From: a virus
Strand: one strand, 5' to 3'
Virus record (IMG/VR): IMGVR_UViG_3300036845_000232
Span: 1-59,048 of that record
DNA: 59,048 nt
Positions 21,711-30,301 of the stretch are shown here, piece after piece. Both the position numbers and the translations under genes were made by a program. Each line of letters begins with the position of its first letter. The stretch's first letter is position 1. The notes below the pieces were generated by a model. That model did not search any database and was not told the origin of the DNA. It worked only from the letters and a program-made list of their open reading frames with translations.

Positions 21711-22107
21711 AAACCTCGAAAGCCTGATGCGCCGCGGCGCGATCTCAGGCAAGCAGGCCGGCAAGTCCGGATTGAAGCGCGCCGCCACCGTCAACAAGGG
21801 CGACGGCGACGGCGACTTCGACAGCAAGGACGGCGCCCGCGACCAGGGCGCTGGCCGCGATCGCGGTGACCGTGTCGCCTCCAAGGATCATATCAACCGC
21901 TCGGACAAGAACGAGCGCGGCATGCCCTCGAAGGGCGCGCGCGTGAACAAGGGCGGCCAGTTCGGCCGCGACCAGATCGACGACGGGGAGTATCAGGCGC
22001 CCGAGTTCCCGAAGGGCGGCAGTAACAAGCGCAAGGTCGGCGTCACCGCGCCGGGCAAATCGAGCGGCCCGCAGTACGGCGGCCCGAGCTCGCGCCGGGA
22101 TGGGTGA
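21703..22107 (+). CDS. Disordered Gly/Lys/Asp-rich protein, 134 aa
   Basis: After a short helix (MGENLESLMRRGAISG) the sequence is low complexity, rich in Gly, Asp, Lys and Arg (KGDGDGDFDSKDGARD). It is probably disordered. Eight-base overlap with both neighbours. Role unknown. Confidence 0.65.
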   Translation: MGENLESLMRRGAISGKQAGKSGLKRAATVNKGDGDGDFDSKDGARDQGAGRDRGDRVASKDHINRSDKNERGMPSKGARVNKGGQFGRDQIDDGEYQAPEFPKGGSNKRKVGVTAPGKSSGPQYGGPSSRRDG

Positions 22108-22249
22108 GCCCAAGCTCGCCGGCATCGTCGGCAAGCTGCTCGCCCGCCAGCGGATGATCACGGGGGTGCAGCTGGTGATCATCTTCGTCATCGCCGCCCT
22201 GGTTGACGCCGGCCTCTGTGCCCTGATCGCGCTCGGCCCCCATGGCTGA
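22100..22249 (+). CDS. Small membrane protein, 49 aa
   Basis: GVQLVIIFVIAALVDAGLCA forms one membrane helix after a basic N-terminus. It overlaps both neighbours by eight bases. Possibly a small holin-like or accessory peptide; no direct support. Confidence 0.55.
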   Translation: MGEPKLAGIVGKLLARQRMITGVQLVIIFVIAALVDAGLCALIALGPHG

Positions 22250-22586
22250 CACCGCCGTCGGGCCGAATAACGCCAAGATCGCGTTCCGCGGCCGCGCCAC
22301 ACGCGAGCGCCCTCATTCCGGAGACCCGCAGATGCCGGTCGTATCGAAAAAGCAGAATGCGGCGATGCACAGTGCCGCCGAAGGCGAGAGCACGCTCGGC
22401 ATTCCGCCCGCAGTCGGCAAGGAGTTCACCGCCGATCAGGCGCCCGGTTCCGTCAAGAAGCTGCCCGAGCGGGTCGGCAAGAAGGTCAAGCGCCTGCGCA
22501 AGCGCGGGATGATCTCCGACCGCGAGAGCGCGCGCATCATGGACAAGCATGGCGGGGAAACGGAAATCAAAGCGGCCAGCCGGTAA
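22242..22586 (+). CDS. Small basic protein before the terminase, 114 aa
   Basis: MPVVSKKQNAAMHSAAEGES at residue 31 resembles the start of the DUF3008-type peptide seen next to phage terminases; the real start may be that internal Met (22332). The C-terminus is highly basic (RVGKKVKRLRKRGMIS). It overlaps terS by 38 bases. Confidence 0.6.
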   Translation: MADTAVGPNNAKIAFRGRATRERPHSGDPQMPVVSKKQNAAMHSAAEGESTLGIPPAVGKEFTADQAPGSVKKLPERVGKKVKRLRKRGMISDRESARIMDKHGGETEIKAASR

Positions 22587-23220
22587 GGCGAAGCCGACTG
22601 CTCCGCCGGCCGCCAAGCCCGACGTCGCCGGCCTCACGCCAAAGCAGCGCGTCTTCGTCGAGGAATACCTCGTCGACCTCAACGGCACGCAGGCGGCGAT
22701 CCGGGCCGGCTATAGCACTGACAGCGCCCGGCAGATCGCTTCCGAGAACCTGTCCAAACCGTACATTGCGGAGGCGATCGACAAGGCGCTCGCCGACCGC
22801 GGCGGCATCACCCGCACCCGCATCGTGGATGAGCTCGCCCGTATCGGTTTCTCCGACATCCGCAAGGTGGTGAGTTGGCGACCGGAGCCCGTCGAGGTCG
22901 AAAGCCTGATCGAGGGCCAGCCGCCGACCACGATACTGGCCTCGCGCGTCACCGTGCTCGACAGCGGCCAGATCGATCCCGACACGGCCGCCGCCATCGC
23001 CTCCGTCTCGCAGGGCGCGACCGGCGCCTTGAAGATACAGATGCATGACAAGCCTGCCGCTCTGGAAAAGCTCGCCCGCGCGCTCGGCATGTTCAAAGAC
23101 AGGCTCTCTCTGACGGATGCCGGCGGCAATGCCATTGTCCCGGTCATCAACATCATCGGCCGACCTGGACCTGCATCTCCACCCAAAGCAATGGGTGGCG
23201 TTCGAGACGGTAGCGACTGA
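22549..23220 (+). CDS. terS: Terminase small subunit, 223 aa
   Basis: A basic N-terminal tail is followed by LTPKQRVFVEEYLVDLNGTQAAIRAGYS, SARQIASENLSKPYI and EAIDKALADR, the HTH pattern of the Terminase_2 family that recognises pac/cos DNA and regulates the large subunit. The C-terminal half ends in IVPVINIIG, typical for this family. It lies immediately upstream of, and overlaps, the large subunit. Confidence 0.9.
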   Translation: MAGKRKSKRPAGKAKPTAPPAAKPDVAGLTPKQRVFVEEYLVDLNGTQAAIRAGYSTDSARQIASENLSKPYIAEAIDKALADRGGITRTRIVDELARIGFSDIRKVVSWRPEPVEVESLIEGQPPTTILASRVTVLDSGQIDPDTAAAIASVSQGATGALKIQMHDKPAALEKLARALGMFKDRLSLTDAGGNAIVPVINIIGRPGPASPPKAMGGVRDGSD

Positions 23221-24790
23221 AATCCTCTACGGCGGCGCCGCCGGCGGCGGCAAAAGCCACCTGATGCGCATCGCCGCGATCGTGTGGTGCGCAGCGATCC
23301 CGGGCCTGCAGGTCTACCTGTTCCGGCGGGTGCGTGAGGACCTGCTCAAGAACCACATGGAGGGGCCGAAAGGCTTCCGCGCCGTGCTCGCCGCCTGGGT
23401 GGCGGCCGGCTGGTGCACCATCATCGAGGACGAGGTCAGGTTCTGGAACGGATCGAAGATCTACCTCTGCCACTGCCAGCACGAGAAGGACATCTACAAG
23501 TACCAGGGCGCCGAAATCCACGTCCTGCTGATCGATGAGCTCACCCACTTCACCGAGAAAATGTACCGGTTCCTGCGCAATCGCGTGCGCATGGTCGGGA
23601 TCTCGGTCCCGGCCGAATACGCCGGGCGCTTCCCGCGCGTGATGTGCGGCGCAAACCCGGGCAACATCGGTCACCTCTGGGTCAAGACCACGTTCATCCT
23701 GGGCTCGCCCCCGCTCGACGTCCGCTTGATGCCGTCGAACGAAGGTGGCATGTTGCGCCAGTACATTCCGGCCCGGCTCGAGGACAACCCGAGCATGGCG
23801 CAGGATGATCCGGGCTATGAGAGCAGGCTTGAGGGCTTGGGCTCCGAGACGCTCGTCAAGGCGATGCGCTGGGGCGACTGGGACGTCATCGAGGGAGCGT
23901 TCTTTGACTGCTGGAGCAATGCCCACCACGTTGTCGCGCCGTTCGCTCTTCCGAGCGATTGGCTGCGCTTTCGCAGCGGGGATTGGGGCTCGGCTTCGCC
24001 TGCCTCAATCGGATGGTGGGCTGTTGTCCAGGATGACTTCCGGCTCCCCGATGCTCTCGGCGGCGGAGCGAGCGCAGAGGCTCTTCAACGCCAACGCAAG
24101 CGCGACGGCTCAAGCGATCGCGGACAATCTCTGGTCGGGCAGTCAGTGGACGGCCGAGCAGCTCGCCGATCCGCCGGTGGTGACGTTCAACGATCTGGGC
24201 GAGCCAATATTCTCCCGCGCGGCGCCCTCGTGCGCTACCGAGAGGACTACATCGCCTCCGGCCCCAACAAGGGCCTGAAGCTCACCGCCGAACAGGTCGC
24301 CGACCGCATCGTCACTCGGGAGCTCAAGGACCCCAAGCTCGCCTACGGGGTGCTCGATCCGTCGGCCTTCAAGGAAGACGGCGGCCCGTCGATCGCCGAG
24401 CGCATCAACGGGCGCCTGATCGCCAAGAAGATGGCGCCGTTCCGCGAGGCGGACAACGCGCGCGTCACCCGAACGCAAGGAACCGACAAATCCGGCCCCA
24501 TGGGCGGCTGGGATCAGATGCGGGCCCGGATGATCGGCGACGGCGACACGCCAATGATCTTCTGTTTCTCGACCTGCACCGACTCGATCCGCACCATCCC
24601 GGTGCTGCAGCACGATGCGAGCCGGCCGGAAGACCTCGATACGAATTCGGAAGACCACAACGCCGACGACTGGCGCTACGCCTGCATGTCGCGGCCGTGG
24701 CTCAAGACGTACGAACCGCCGCCGGCTCCGCGCGACGCCTACGCGCCGCCGAGCGAGGATTTGAGCCAGGACAGCTTCAAGACGCTGTAG
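23117..24790 (+). CDS. terL: Terminase large subunit with an internal insertion, 557 aa
   Basis: The ATPase part has a Walker A-like GGAAGGGKS (about residues 38-46), Walker B VLLIDELTHF and the CGANPGN coupling motif. The nuclease part has GDWGSASPASIGWW, VLDPSAFKEDGG and a closing DHNADDWRYAC. It packages DNA into the procapsid. Residues about 313-364 (nt 24053-24208) are an unusual low-complexity insert between DDFRLPD and ILPRGAL. The start overlaps terS by 104 bases and is uncertain. Confidence 0.9.
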   Translation: MPAAMPLSRSSTSSADLDLHLHPKQWVAFETVATEILYGGAAGGGKSHLMRIAAIVWCAAIPGLQVYLFRRVREDLLKNHMEGPKGFRAVLAAWVAAGWCTIIEDEVRFWNGSKIYLCHCQHEKDIYKYQGAEIHVLLIDELTHFTEKMYRFLRNRVRMVGISVPAEYAGRFPRVMCGANPGNIGHLWVKTTFILGSPPLDVRLMPSNEGGMLRQYIPARLEDNPSMAQDDPGYESRLEGLGSETLVKAMRWGDWDVIEGAFFDCWSNAHHVVAPFALPSDWLRFRSGDWGSASPASIGWWAVVQDDFRLPDALGGGASAEALQRQRKRDGSSDRGQSLVGQSVDGRAARRSAGGDVQRSGRANILPRGALVRYREDYIASGPNKGLKLTAEQVADRIVTRELKDPKLAYGVLDPSAFKEDGGPSIAERINGRLIAKKMAPFREADNARVTRTQGTDKSGPMGGWDQMRARMIGDGDTPMIFCFSTCTDSIRTIPVLQHDASRPEDLDTNSEDHNADDWRYACMSRPWLKTYEPPPAPRDAYAPPSEDLSQDSFKTL

Positions 24791-24799
24791 GAGTGCCGC

Positions 24800-24958
24800 A
24801 TGCCGCTGGAAGTCCCGCGAGAGAAGCCCGAGGTGCCAAAGCTGAAGCCGGGCACCATCATTGAACGGCGAAGCGTAGTGGTCGACGAAGATGGCGTTGT
24901 GTGGATCATCGATCCGCATTCGTACCAGTTCCTGCGGGCCGACAGTTTCACATCGTGA
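24800..24958 (+). CDS. Small hypothetical protein, 52 aa
   Basis: Starts MPLEVPREKPEVPKLKPG and has a short beta part (VVVDEDGVVWIIDPHSY). Stop overlaps the next start as GTGA. Not recognised. Confidence 0.6.
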   Translation: MPLEVPREKPEVPKLKPGTIIERRSVVVDEDGVVWIIDPHSYQFLRADSFTS

Positions 24959-25227
24959 CCAGCGACCTCGACCGCACCGCAGCCGCGGCCGTCGCCAAGA
25001 TCGGCGAGGCGCCGCCGGCGGCCGATCTGCCGTCGCCCGAGCAGCTGCAGGACACCGCGCTCTTGATCCGCGCCGCCTGCCGCCCGGACACGCCGCTGCG
25101 CACGCTCGCGCTCTCAGCCCCTTCGTTCCGCGCCGTCGCGCGCGGCATGATCCCGCTCAACGATCTCGACACCACCACCGCACTGTTGCGCAGCGGGCTC
25201 GGGTTGGGGCTGATCCGGCAGGGCTGA
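24955..25227 (+). CDS. Hypothetical helical protein, 90 aa
   Basis: GTG start. Alanine-rich helices in the first half, then TPLRTLALSAPSFRAVARG. Small proteins of this kind fill the gap between terminase and portal in related phages. Not recognised. Confidence 0.6.
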   Translation: MTSDLDRTAAAAVAKIGEAPPAADLPSPEQLQDTALLIRAACRPDTPLRTLALSAPSFRAVARGMIPLNDLDTTTALLRSGLGLGLIRQG

Positions 25228-25228
25228 G

Positions 25229-25519
25229 ATGGAAGCCGCGCTTCCGATCGAGCCGCATCCCGGCTCGGTTGAGATCATGGCCGTAATGGACAGCCTGCCG
25301 CGCCGGATGCGCGAACTCGTCCATGAATTCGGCCTCGTCATCGTCGCCGAGATGATCGATGAGGGTTACTACGACCCCGAGGCGCTCCGCGACATGCTCG
25401 AAACGTGGCGCGAGCGCCGCCAAGCCCAGTGGCTCGCCACCGACTACGTGACCAAGCGAACCGCCCGCAGCATCGTCGAAGCCGCGCTCATGCGCCAAGC
25501 CTTCAAGGACGCCGCCTGA
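25229..25519 (+). CDS. Hypothetical helical protein, 96 aa
   Basis: Helical throughout, with MRELVHEFGLVIVAEMID and ALRDMLETWRERRQAQW. Stop and next start share bases. No family recognised. Confidence 0.6.
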   Translation: MEAALPIEPHPGSVEIMAVMDSLPRRMRELVHEFGLVIVAEMIDEGYYDPEALRDMLETWRERRQAQWLATDYVTKRTARSIVEAALMRQAFKDAA

Positions 25520-25764
25520 TGCCTCAGCATCCCAAAGTCGCCGCGCTCGCCGCCCGCAAGGCCAAGCATGACGCCGATTTCGAGCGGGATATCGACGGCG
25601 TGATCGCCGCCTATGATGATCTGGACCGCCAGAAGGCTCTCGCCGTCGCCTCGCTGCATAAGCAGGTCGAGCAGCGCAAGGCCGATCTTGAGGCCGCCAC
25701 CAGCAGCGTCACCGATCTGAGCAACCTCGCCGTCGGCAACGAGACAGATCAAAAAAAAACTTGA
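25519..25764 (+). CDS. Coiled-coil hypothetical protein, 81 aa
   Basis: Charged helix with DDLDRQKALAVASLHKQ followed by a polar tail. It ends right after a run of nine A (25751-25759). A -1 slip there would fuse it to the next frame, so a frameshift product is possible. Confidence 0.6.
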   Translation: MPQHPKVAALAARKAKHDADFERDIDGVIAAYDDLDRQKALAVASLHKQVEQRKADLEAATSSVTDLSNLAVGNETDQKKT

Positions 25765-25973
25765 CCGCCTGGCGCTCGCTCGCAACGGCGCCGCGCGATC
25801 GTCCGATCCGGCTCTATCTCCCGGGCCATACCCACAAAATCGGCCAGGATGGCCGCCCGACCGATATCTCCCACGCGGAGTGCGTCGGTCACTGGGACAA
25901 GGCCTCGTCTCACTGGGTGAACGAGGCGGGACATAACGTCTACCCTTCGCAATGGTCGCCGCTTGATGCGTGA
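25761..25973 (+). CDS. DUF551-like small protein, 70 aa
   Basis: TTG 25761 start (TTGA overlap). The pattern W-x-SLATAPRDRPIRLYLPG, followed by HAECVGHWDK and W near the end, resembles the small DUF551-type beta protein found in many phages. Function unknown. It may also be reached by frameshifting at the upstream A9 run. Confidence 0.55.
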   Translation: MTAWRSLATAPRDRPIRLYLPGHTHKIGQDGRPTDISHAECVGHWDKASSHWVNEAGHNVYPSQWSPLDA

Positions 25974-26136
25974 GCCGATCGCCGAGCGCCTCGCCCGGCT
26001 CGGGCGCCGCTGTCCGAGCGGTGAAGCCTGCGTCGGCGCGTTCTGCCGGGAGCCCTGCGTGCGCGAGCGCCTCGCCGCGCAAGGCCTTGAAGTCAAAGAG
26101 GGTGCCGTCCGTCTCAAGGCTCCCGCGAAATCCTGA
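25966..26136 (+). CDS. Small cysteine-rich protein, 56 aa
   Basis: ATG 25966 overlaps the previous stop. RCPSGEACVGAFCREPC holds four cysteines at metal-binding spacing; the ends are charged helices. Too short for other calls. Confidence 0.5.
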   Translation: MREPIAERLARLGRRCPSGEACVGAFCREPCVRERLAAQGLEVKEGAVRLKAPAKS

Positions 26137-26169
26137 CGTAGAGCGGAGAATCTGCTATAAATAGCGAAG

Positions 26170-26199
26170 CGCCGAAGTGCTGGTAACACCTCGGCGCCT
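26170..26199 (+). terminator. Hairpin between genes
   Basis: GCGCCGAAGTG pairs with CACCTCGGCGC (one mismatch) around CTGGTAA. No T tract follows, so termination would not be intrinsic in the classic sense. TATAAAT lies just upstream. Possible attenuator. Confidence 0.35.
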
Positions 26200-26229
26200 C
26201 TGACCATCCCGAGCGTAGGAGCGCCCGAC

Positions 26230-26503
26230 ATGGCTGACGGCAACCATCCCACAATCGTGTTCGATCGTCACTCGCGCTGAAGCGAAGCAGCGAGGACAGC
26301 GACGGTATTTCACGGGCAAGCCCTGCGGTTGCGGCCACATAGCCGAGCGGTGGATCGACGGCCCCTGTACCGATTGTCACCCACGGTTCCCCGTTGCGTC
26401 AGAAGGGCTTTTATGCGATTGTCCGGTTTGCGAGACACGGACGCCCGCACGCGGGCACTTCGGACACTACATGGCGGGATTGGGTTTGCCCCGCCGCGAC
26501 TGA
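26230..26503 (+). pseudogene. Frameshifted zinc-binding/HNH-associated protein
   Basis: ATG 26230 with AGGAG upstream encodes MADGNHPTIVFDRHSR and hits TGA. The +1 frame from 26264 encodes TRAEAKQRGQRRYFTGKPC, then CGCGHIAERW and more Cys pairs to a stop at 26503, but has no start codon. The family normally reads ..SRAEAK..G..RYFTGKPC. Inserting one GC unit at TCGCGC joins both frames perfectly, so a 2-base loss in the gene or an assembly error is likely. Confidence 0.65.
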
Positions 26504-26601
26504 CACGCCCCGTCGCGACCTAGCGGCGGGGTTCGTGTTATCAGCCTGCGGCAGCGGCTGGGTATGTGCTACGCGCATCGCGAGCGCGGCGGAGGGCGCG
26601 G

Positions 26602-26901
26602 GTGAAAAACGCGCCCGGCCAGTACACCGCTGATGACATCAAGTCTCAATACGAGAAGCAGGGCGGCCTCTGTGCATATTGCCGGCAGCCGCTTGGGTCA
26701 AAATATGACGTGGATCACAAAAAAGCGCTCGCGCGCGGCGGCTCAAATGGGCCCGAAAACATTCAGCTTTGTTGTCGTACCTGCAATCGTCGCAAGCGTG
26801 ACCGCGACCACGAAGATTTTCTGCGAGAAGTAGCCGGAAGAGCGGTCGATGCCACAGGCTTTTCAATCGCAAGAGGGGACCCTCGGTCGTTGGACCACTA
26901 A
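26602..26901 (+). CDS. HNH endonuclease, 99 aa
   Basis: CAYCRQPLG, then DVDHKKALARGGSNGPENIQLCCRTCNRRK: the complete HNH motif with the two zinc Cys pairs. GTG 26602 follows GGAGGG. Phage HNH nucleases near terminase and portal can assist packaging by nicking. It overlaps the portal start by 53 bases. Confidence 0.85.
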   Translation: MKNAPGQYTADDIKSQYEKQGGLCAYCRQPLGSKYDVDHKKALARGGSNGPENIQLCCRTCNRRKRDRDHEDFLREVAGRAVDATGFSIARGDPRSLDH

Positions 26902-28885
26902 CGCTCCGGACGATTACGATTGGAGCGGCGGAGAAGAAGACGGCTATTTTCCCGTCACTCGTCTCAGGCAGCAATATGTCGATTATCTGAGCGCCAAAGC
27001 TCTTGAGTATGAAGAGCAAAAACAAGCTCGCCATTATTACCATGGGAGTCATTGGTCTCCCGAGGAAGTCGAAGTTCTCCGCAAGCGCCGCCAGCCTATC
27101 ATCACGTTTAATCGCATCAACCGCAAGATCGACGGCATCGTCGGCCTTGTGCAGCGGCTCCGGCAGGACCCGAAGGCCTATCCGACCAATCCGCGCTATG
27201 CCGACGGCGCCGAGATCGCGACGCAGTGCGTGCGCGCGGTGCTTGAAGGCTCCGATTGGGAGTTCATCGACGCGTTTTGCGCCGGCCAGGCCGCGACCGA
27301 GGGCATCGGCGGCGTCGAGTTCAAGCTGGTGCCCGGCGATCATGACGACCCAGACGTCAAGATGGACTTCGTCTTCGGCGACGACTTCTTCTACGACCCG
27401 CGTAGCTTCAAGCCAGACTTCTCCGACGCCCGCTACATGGGCATCGCGAAGTGGCTCGACGTCGAGGCCGCGGTCGAGCTCTTCCCCGACAAGGAGGACG
27501 AGCTCCGCACTCTGATGGTGGAGACCGGCTTCGATCTCACCACCCATTCGGACCGCGAGTTCAAGTGGGTCTACGTCAACGAAAAGCGCCTGCGCCTGGT
27601 GGAGCACTGGTATCGCCACAAGGGCAAATGGTGCTGGGCGTTCTACTGCTCGATGCTGCTGCTCGACGAAGGCGTCTCGCCGTTCCTGGACGAGCGCAAC
27701 CAGCCGATGAACCGGTTCCGCATGTTCTCGGCCGCGGTCGACCACGATGGCGACCGCTACGGTTTCGTGCGCCAGTTCAAGGGCCCGCAGGACGAGACCA
27801 ACCAGCGCCGCTCGAAGGCGCTGTTCATGTCGAACGTCACCCGGGTGAAGGCGCAGAAGGGCGCGGTCGACAACGTCGAGGTCGCGCGGCGCGAGATGAC
27901 GCGGCCGGACGGCTGGGTCGAGTACAATCAGGGTTTCACCCCGCCGGAGGAGGTCGACAACAACGCCGACCTCGCCCAGCAGCTCGCCCTGATGCAGGAC
28001 GCGCGGCAGGAGATCGATTCTTTCGCCAACATCAACCCGGCGATGTTCGCGCGCAACGGCGATCCTGACGACCATTCCGGCGTCGCGATCAACCTGCTGC
28101 AGAAGGCCGGCATCGCTGAGCTCGGCTCTTTCCTGCGCAACTACAAGGCCTGGAAAAAGGGCGTCTACCGCGATGCATGGAACATCGCCAAGCGCACGTG
28201 GCAGTCGGAGCGCTGGATCCGGGTCACCAATAACGACAACGTCGCCCAGTTCCTGCAGATCAATGCGACGGAGCAGGACGAGTTCGGCGCGCCCGTGCTG
28301 GTGAACGCGATCGGCAACCTCCACGTCGAGATGACGATGGATGATGGGCCAGACGAGGCCTCGCTGATGCAGGAGACCTACGAGGTGGTCAAGAACGACC
28401 CCACGGTGCCGTTCCTGGTCAAGCTCGAGTTCATGCCGATCGCGTCGAGCCGCAAGCAGCGCATCCAGCAGATCATGCAACAGCCGGTCGACCCGATGGC
28501 ACTGCAGGCGAAGCAGCTGGCGCTGCGCCAGGCCGACGCGGAAATTCAGGAAACCGAGGCACTGGCCGAGCGCCACCGCGCGCAATCGGTGTCGGATGCG
28601 GCACGCGCCGCGCATCTCGTCTCGGAAGCCGGGCTCAACAGCCAAGAGGCCTACCATCGCGCCCTCAATGTCGGGCAGGGCCTCACCCAAGACGGCCAGC
28701 TCAAGCCGTCGCCGATGCAGGATTTCGGGCCGTTCGGAGGGGGCGCGCCGGGGCAGGGCGGCCCGCCACAGCCGCCGGCTCCGGCGCCGCACCCGATGGC
28801 ACCGGGCGGGCCGCCGCTCGGCGGCGGCCCTGCGCCCGGCGTCAATCTCGCGGCGCTGCGCCGCTTCCTGCCGATGGCGGCATAA
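26849..28885 (+). CDS. Portal protein, P22-like, 678 aa
   Basis: The first 580 residues follow the pattern of podoviral portals: QPIITFNRINRKIDGIVGLVQR, GDDFFYDPRS, DETNQRRSKAL, PDGWVEYNQGFTPPEEVD and NPAMFARNGDPDDHSGVAINLLQK. The C-terminal 100 residues are helical then Pro/Gly-rich, the usual barrel tail. It forms the dodecameric ring at one capsid vertex through which DNA enters. Length matches P22 gp1 (about 725 aa). Confidence 0.9.
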   Translation: MPQAFQSQEGTLGRWTTNAPDDYDWSGGEEDGYFPVTRLRQQYVDYLSAKALEYEEQKQARHYYHGSHWSPEEVEVLRKRRQPIITFNRINRKIDGIVGLVQRLRQDPKAYPTNPRYADGAEIATQCVRAVLEGSDWEFIDAFCAGQAATEGIGGVEFKLVPGDHDDPDVKMDFVFGDDFFYDPRSFKPDFSDARYMGIAKWLDVEAAVELFPDKEDELRTLMVETGFDLTTHSDREFKWVYVNEKRLRLVEHWYRHKGKWCWAFYCSMLLLDEGVSPFLDERNQPMNRFRMFSAAVDHDGDRYGFVRQFKGPQDETNQRRSKALFMSNVTRVKAQKGAVDNVEVARREMTRPDGWVEYNQGFTPPEEVDNNADLAQQLALMQDARQEIDSFANINPAMFARNGDPDDHSGVAINLLQKAGIAELGSFLRNYKAWKKGVYRDAWNIAKRTWQSERWIRVTNNDNVAQFLQINATEQDEFGAPVLVNAIGNLHVEMTMDDGPDEASLMQETYEVVKNDPTVPFLVKLEFMPIASSRKQRIQQIMQQPVDPMALQAKQLALRQADAEIQETEALAERHRAQSVSDAARAAHLVSEAGLNSQEAYHRALNVGQGLTQDGQLKPSPMQDFGPFGGGAPGQGGPPQPPAPAPHPMAPGGPPLGGGPAPGVNLAALRRFLPMAA

Positions 28886-28894
28886 GAGGCTTTC

Positions 28895-29269
28895 ATGGCG
28901 ACCGTGACACCAAACATCAACCGCGTCGAGGACGAGCGGGCGCAGTTCGTCGGCTGGGACGTGGCTTGGGCGGGCCTCGCCAATGGTGACGTCGGTGCGC
29001 CGGTCTCCTTCGCGGGCTTCGCCGACCGCAGCTTCCAGGTGACCGGCACGTTCGGCGCCGGCGGCTCGGTCGCGTGCGAGGGCAGCAACAATGGCGCAGC
29101 GAACTATTTCGCGCTCACCGATCCGTCGCAGACAGTCATCGCGATCACGGCCGCGGGCGGCAAGACGGTCACCGAGGCGACGATCCAGACCCGCCCCCAT
29201 GTGACTGCGGGCGACGGCACGACCGCGCTGACCGTCACCATGTTCTTCCGGAGGCTCGCATTCCCATGA
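28895..29269 (+). CDS. Structural, head-decoration-like protein, 124 aa
   Basis: A beta-rich protein with GAPVSFAGFADRSFQVTG and VTAGDGTTALTVTMFFRR. Gly/Ala/Thr-rich composition resembles small head proteins found after the portal in podovirus-like prophages. Position supports virion association; not proven. Confidence 0.65.
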   Translation: MATVTPNINRVEDERAQFVGWDVAWAGLANGDVGAPVSFAGFADRSFQVTGTFGAGGSVACEGSNNGAANYFALTDPSQTVIAITAAGGKTVTEATIQTRPHVTAGDGTTALTVTMFFRRLAFP

Positions 29270-29799
29270 GCGACAAGCTCCAGCTTCTCGCGGATGCGCG
29301 CAAATTCGCGGCGCAGTTCGGCGCCTTCGTCAAGGCGGCCGAGATGCTCGGCGCCGTCGGATCGATCGAGCAGGCCGAGCAGGAAGCGCGCAGCCGGCTG
29401 GCAGCGGTAGAGGCCGAAATCGCCGCCCGCAGGCAGGCGGCAGACGGAATCGAAGAGACCGCCGCCGCCCGCTGCGCCGCGTTGCGCGCCGACGCCGATG
29501 CATATCGTGCCGCCAAGGAGGCGGAAGGCAACCTCGCCTTGAGCGGCGCAAAAACCGAGGCGGACAAGATCGTCTCCGCGGCAAGCGGCGAGGCCGCCGG
29601 ACTCGTGGCGGCCGCCAAAGCCGCAGCGCTTGCCGATACGCAGGCCTCGGCCGACGCGCGCAATGAGCTTGCCGCGCTCAAGGCCGAAATCGCCAAAACC
29701 AAGCGAGAGCATGAAGCGGTGCTCGCCGCCCACGGCGAGGCAAGCGCGAAGCTTGATGACGTCAACACCGAGATCAGCCGGCTCAAGAGCCGGCTCTAG
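29266..29799 (+). CDS. Coiled-coil head assembly protein, 177 aa
   Basis: Almost entirely Ala/Glu/Lys helix: SRLAAVEAEIAARRQAADG, then EADKIVSAASGEAAGLV and a closing helix. ATGA overlap with the preceding gene. It may be an assembly or scaffold accessory; the main scaffold is likely the gene at 33980. Confidence 0.65.
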   Translation: MSDKLQLLADARKFAAQFGAFVKAAEMLGAVGSIEQAEQEARSRLAAVEAEIAARRQAADGIEETAAARCAALRADADAYRAAKEAEGNLALSGAKTEADKIVSAASGEAAGLVAAAKAAALADTQASADARNELAALKAEIAKTKREHEAVLAAHGEASAKLDDVNTEISRLKSRL

Positions 29800-29808
29800 G
29801 AGAGCACC

Positions 29809-30297
29809 ATGTCGGCCTATACCATCTCCAACCAGAACGCGGGTTCTCCGCAGAACCTGGGTGCGGCGTACAAAACCATCCTCGCCTGGAACGCCGCGAC
29901 CGGCGCCACCACGCTACGGCGCACATGGCTTCTCGAGGCCGAGGTCGGCGCCGACAACGTGCCGAACGCGACAGACTGCAACATCGCGTGGTCGATCGAC
30001 GTGATGACCGCGGCCGGCACCGGCTCGGCGCTCACCCCGCAGCCCAACGACATCGGCGGCGGCGATGCGGCGGCGCTCGCCACCTACACGGCAAATTACA
30101 CGGCCGAGCCGACCGTCACCGCCAACTCCAACCTGTTCTATCTGCCGCTCAACCAGCGCGCCTCGCAGCGCATCCAGCTGCGCGACGAATACCGCGCCAT
30201 CATCGGCCCGGCCGTCAACCTCAAGGGGCCGGTGGTCCGCGCCAAGTCGCCGAACTACGCGTCCACGGTGGGCGTCTCCGGGATCGTCATGGAGTGA
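29809..30297 (+). CDS. Structural protein, 162 aa
   Basis: Beta-rich with TWLLEAEVGADNVPNATDC, FYLPLNQRASQRIQLRDEYRA. Polar Thr/Asn-rich composition fits a capsid-associated protein. AGGAGA lies before the ATG. Family not named. Confidence 0.6.
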   Translation: MSAYTISNQNAGSPQNLGAAYKTILAWNAATGATTLRRTWLLEAEVGADNVPNATDCNIAWSIDVMTAAGTGSALTPQPNDIGGGDAAALATYTANYTAEPTVTANSNLFYLPLNQRASQRIQLRDEYRAIIGPAVNLKGPVVRAKSPNYASTVGVSGIVME

Positions 30298-30301
30298 CCG
30301 G

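Noticed and set aside
24053-24208. An intein or intron in the terminase gene
   Set aside because: 156 bases is far too short, no splice residues (Cys/Ser start, His-Asn end) are present and the frame stays open.
26639-29200. An 853-codon reading frame antisense to the portal gene
   Set aside because: It is a by-product of G+C-rich codon use opposite a clearly recognisable portal protein; it is Arg/Leu/Ala/Asp-rich with no domain and no ribosome site. Similar long antisense frames opposite 32903-34987 and 39278-41734 are rejected for the same reason.
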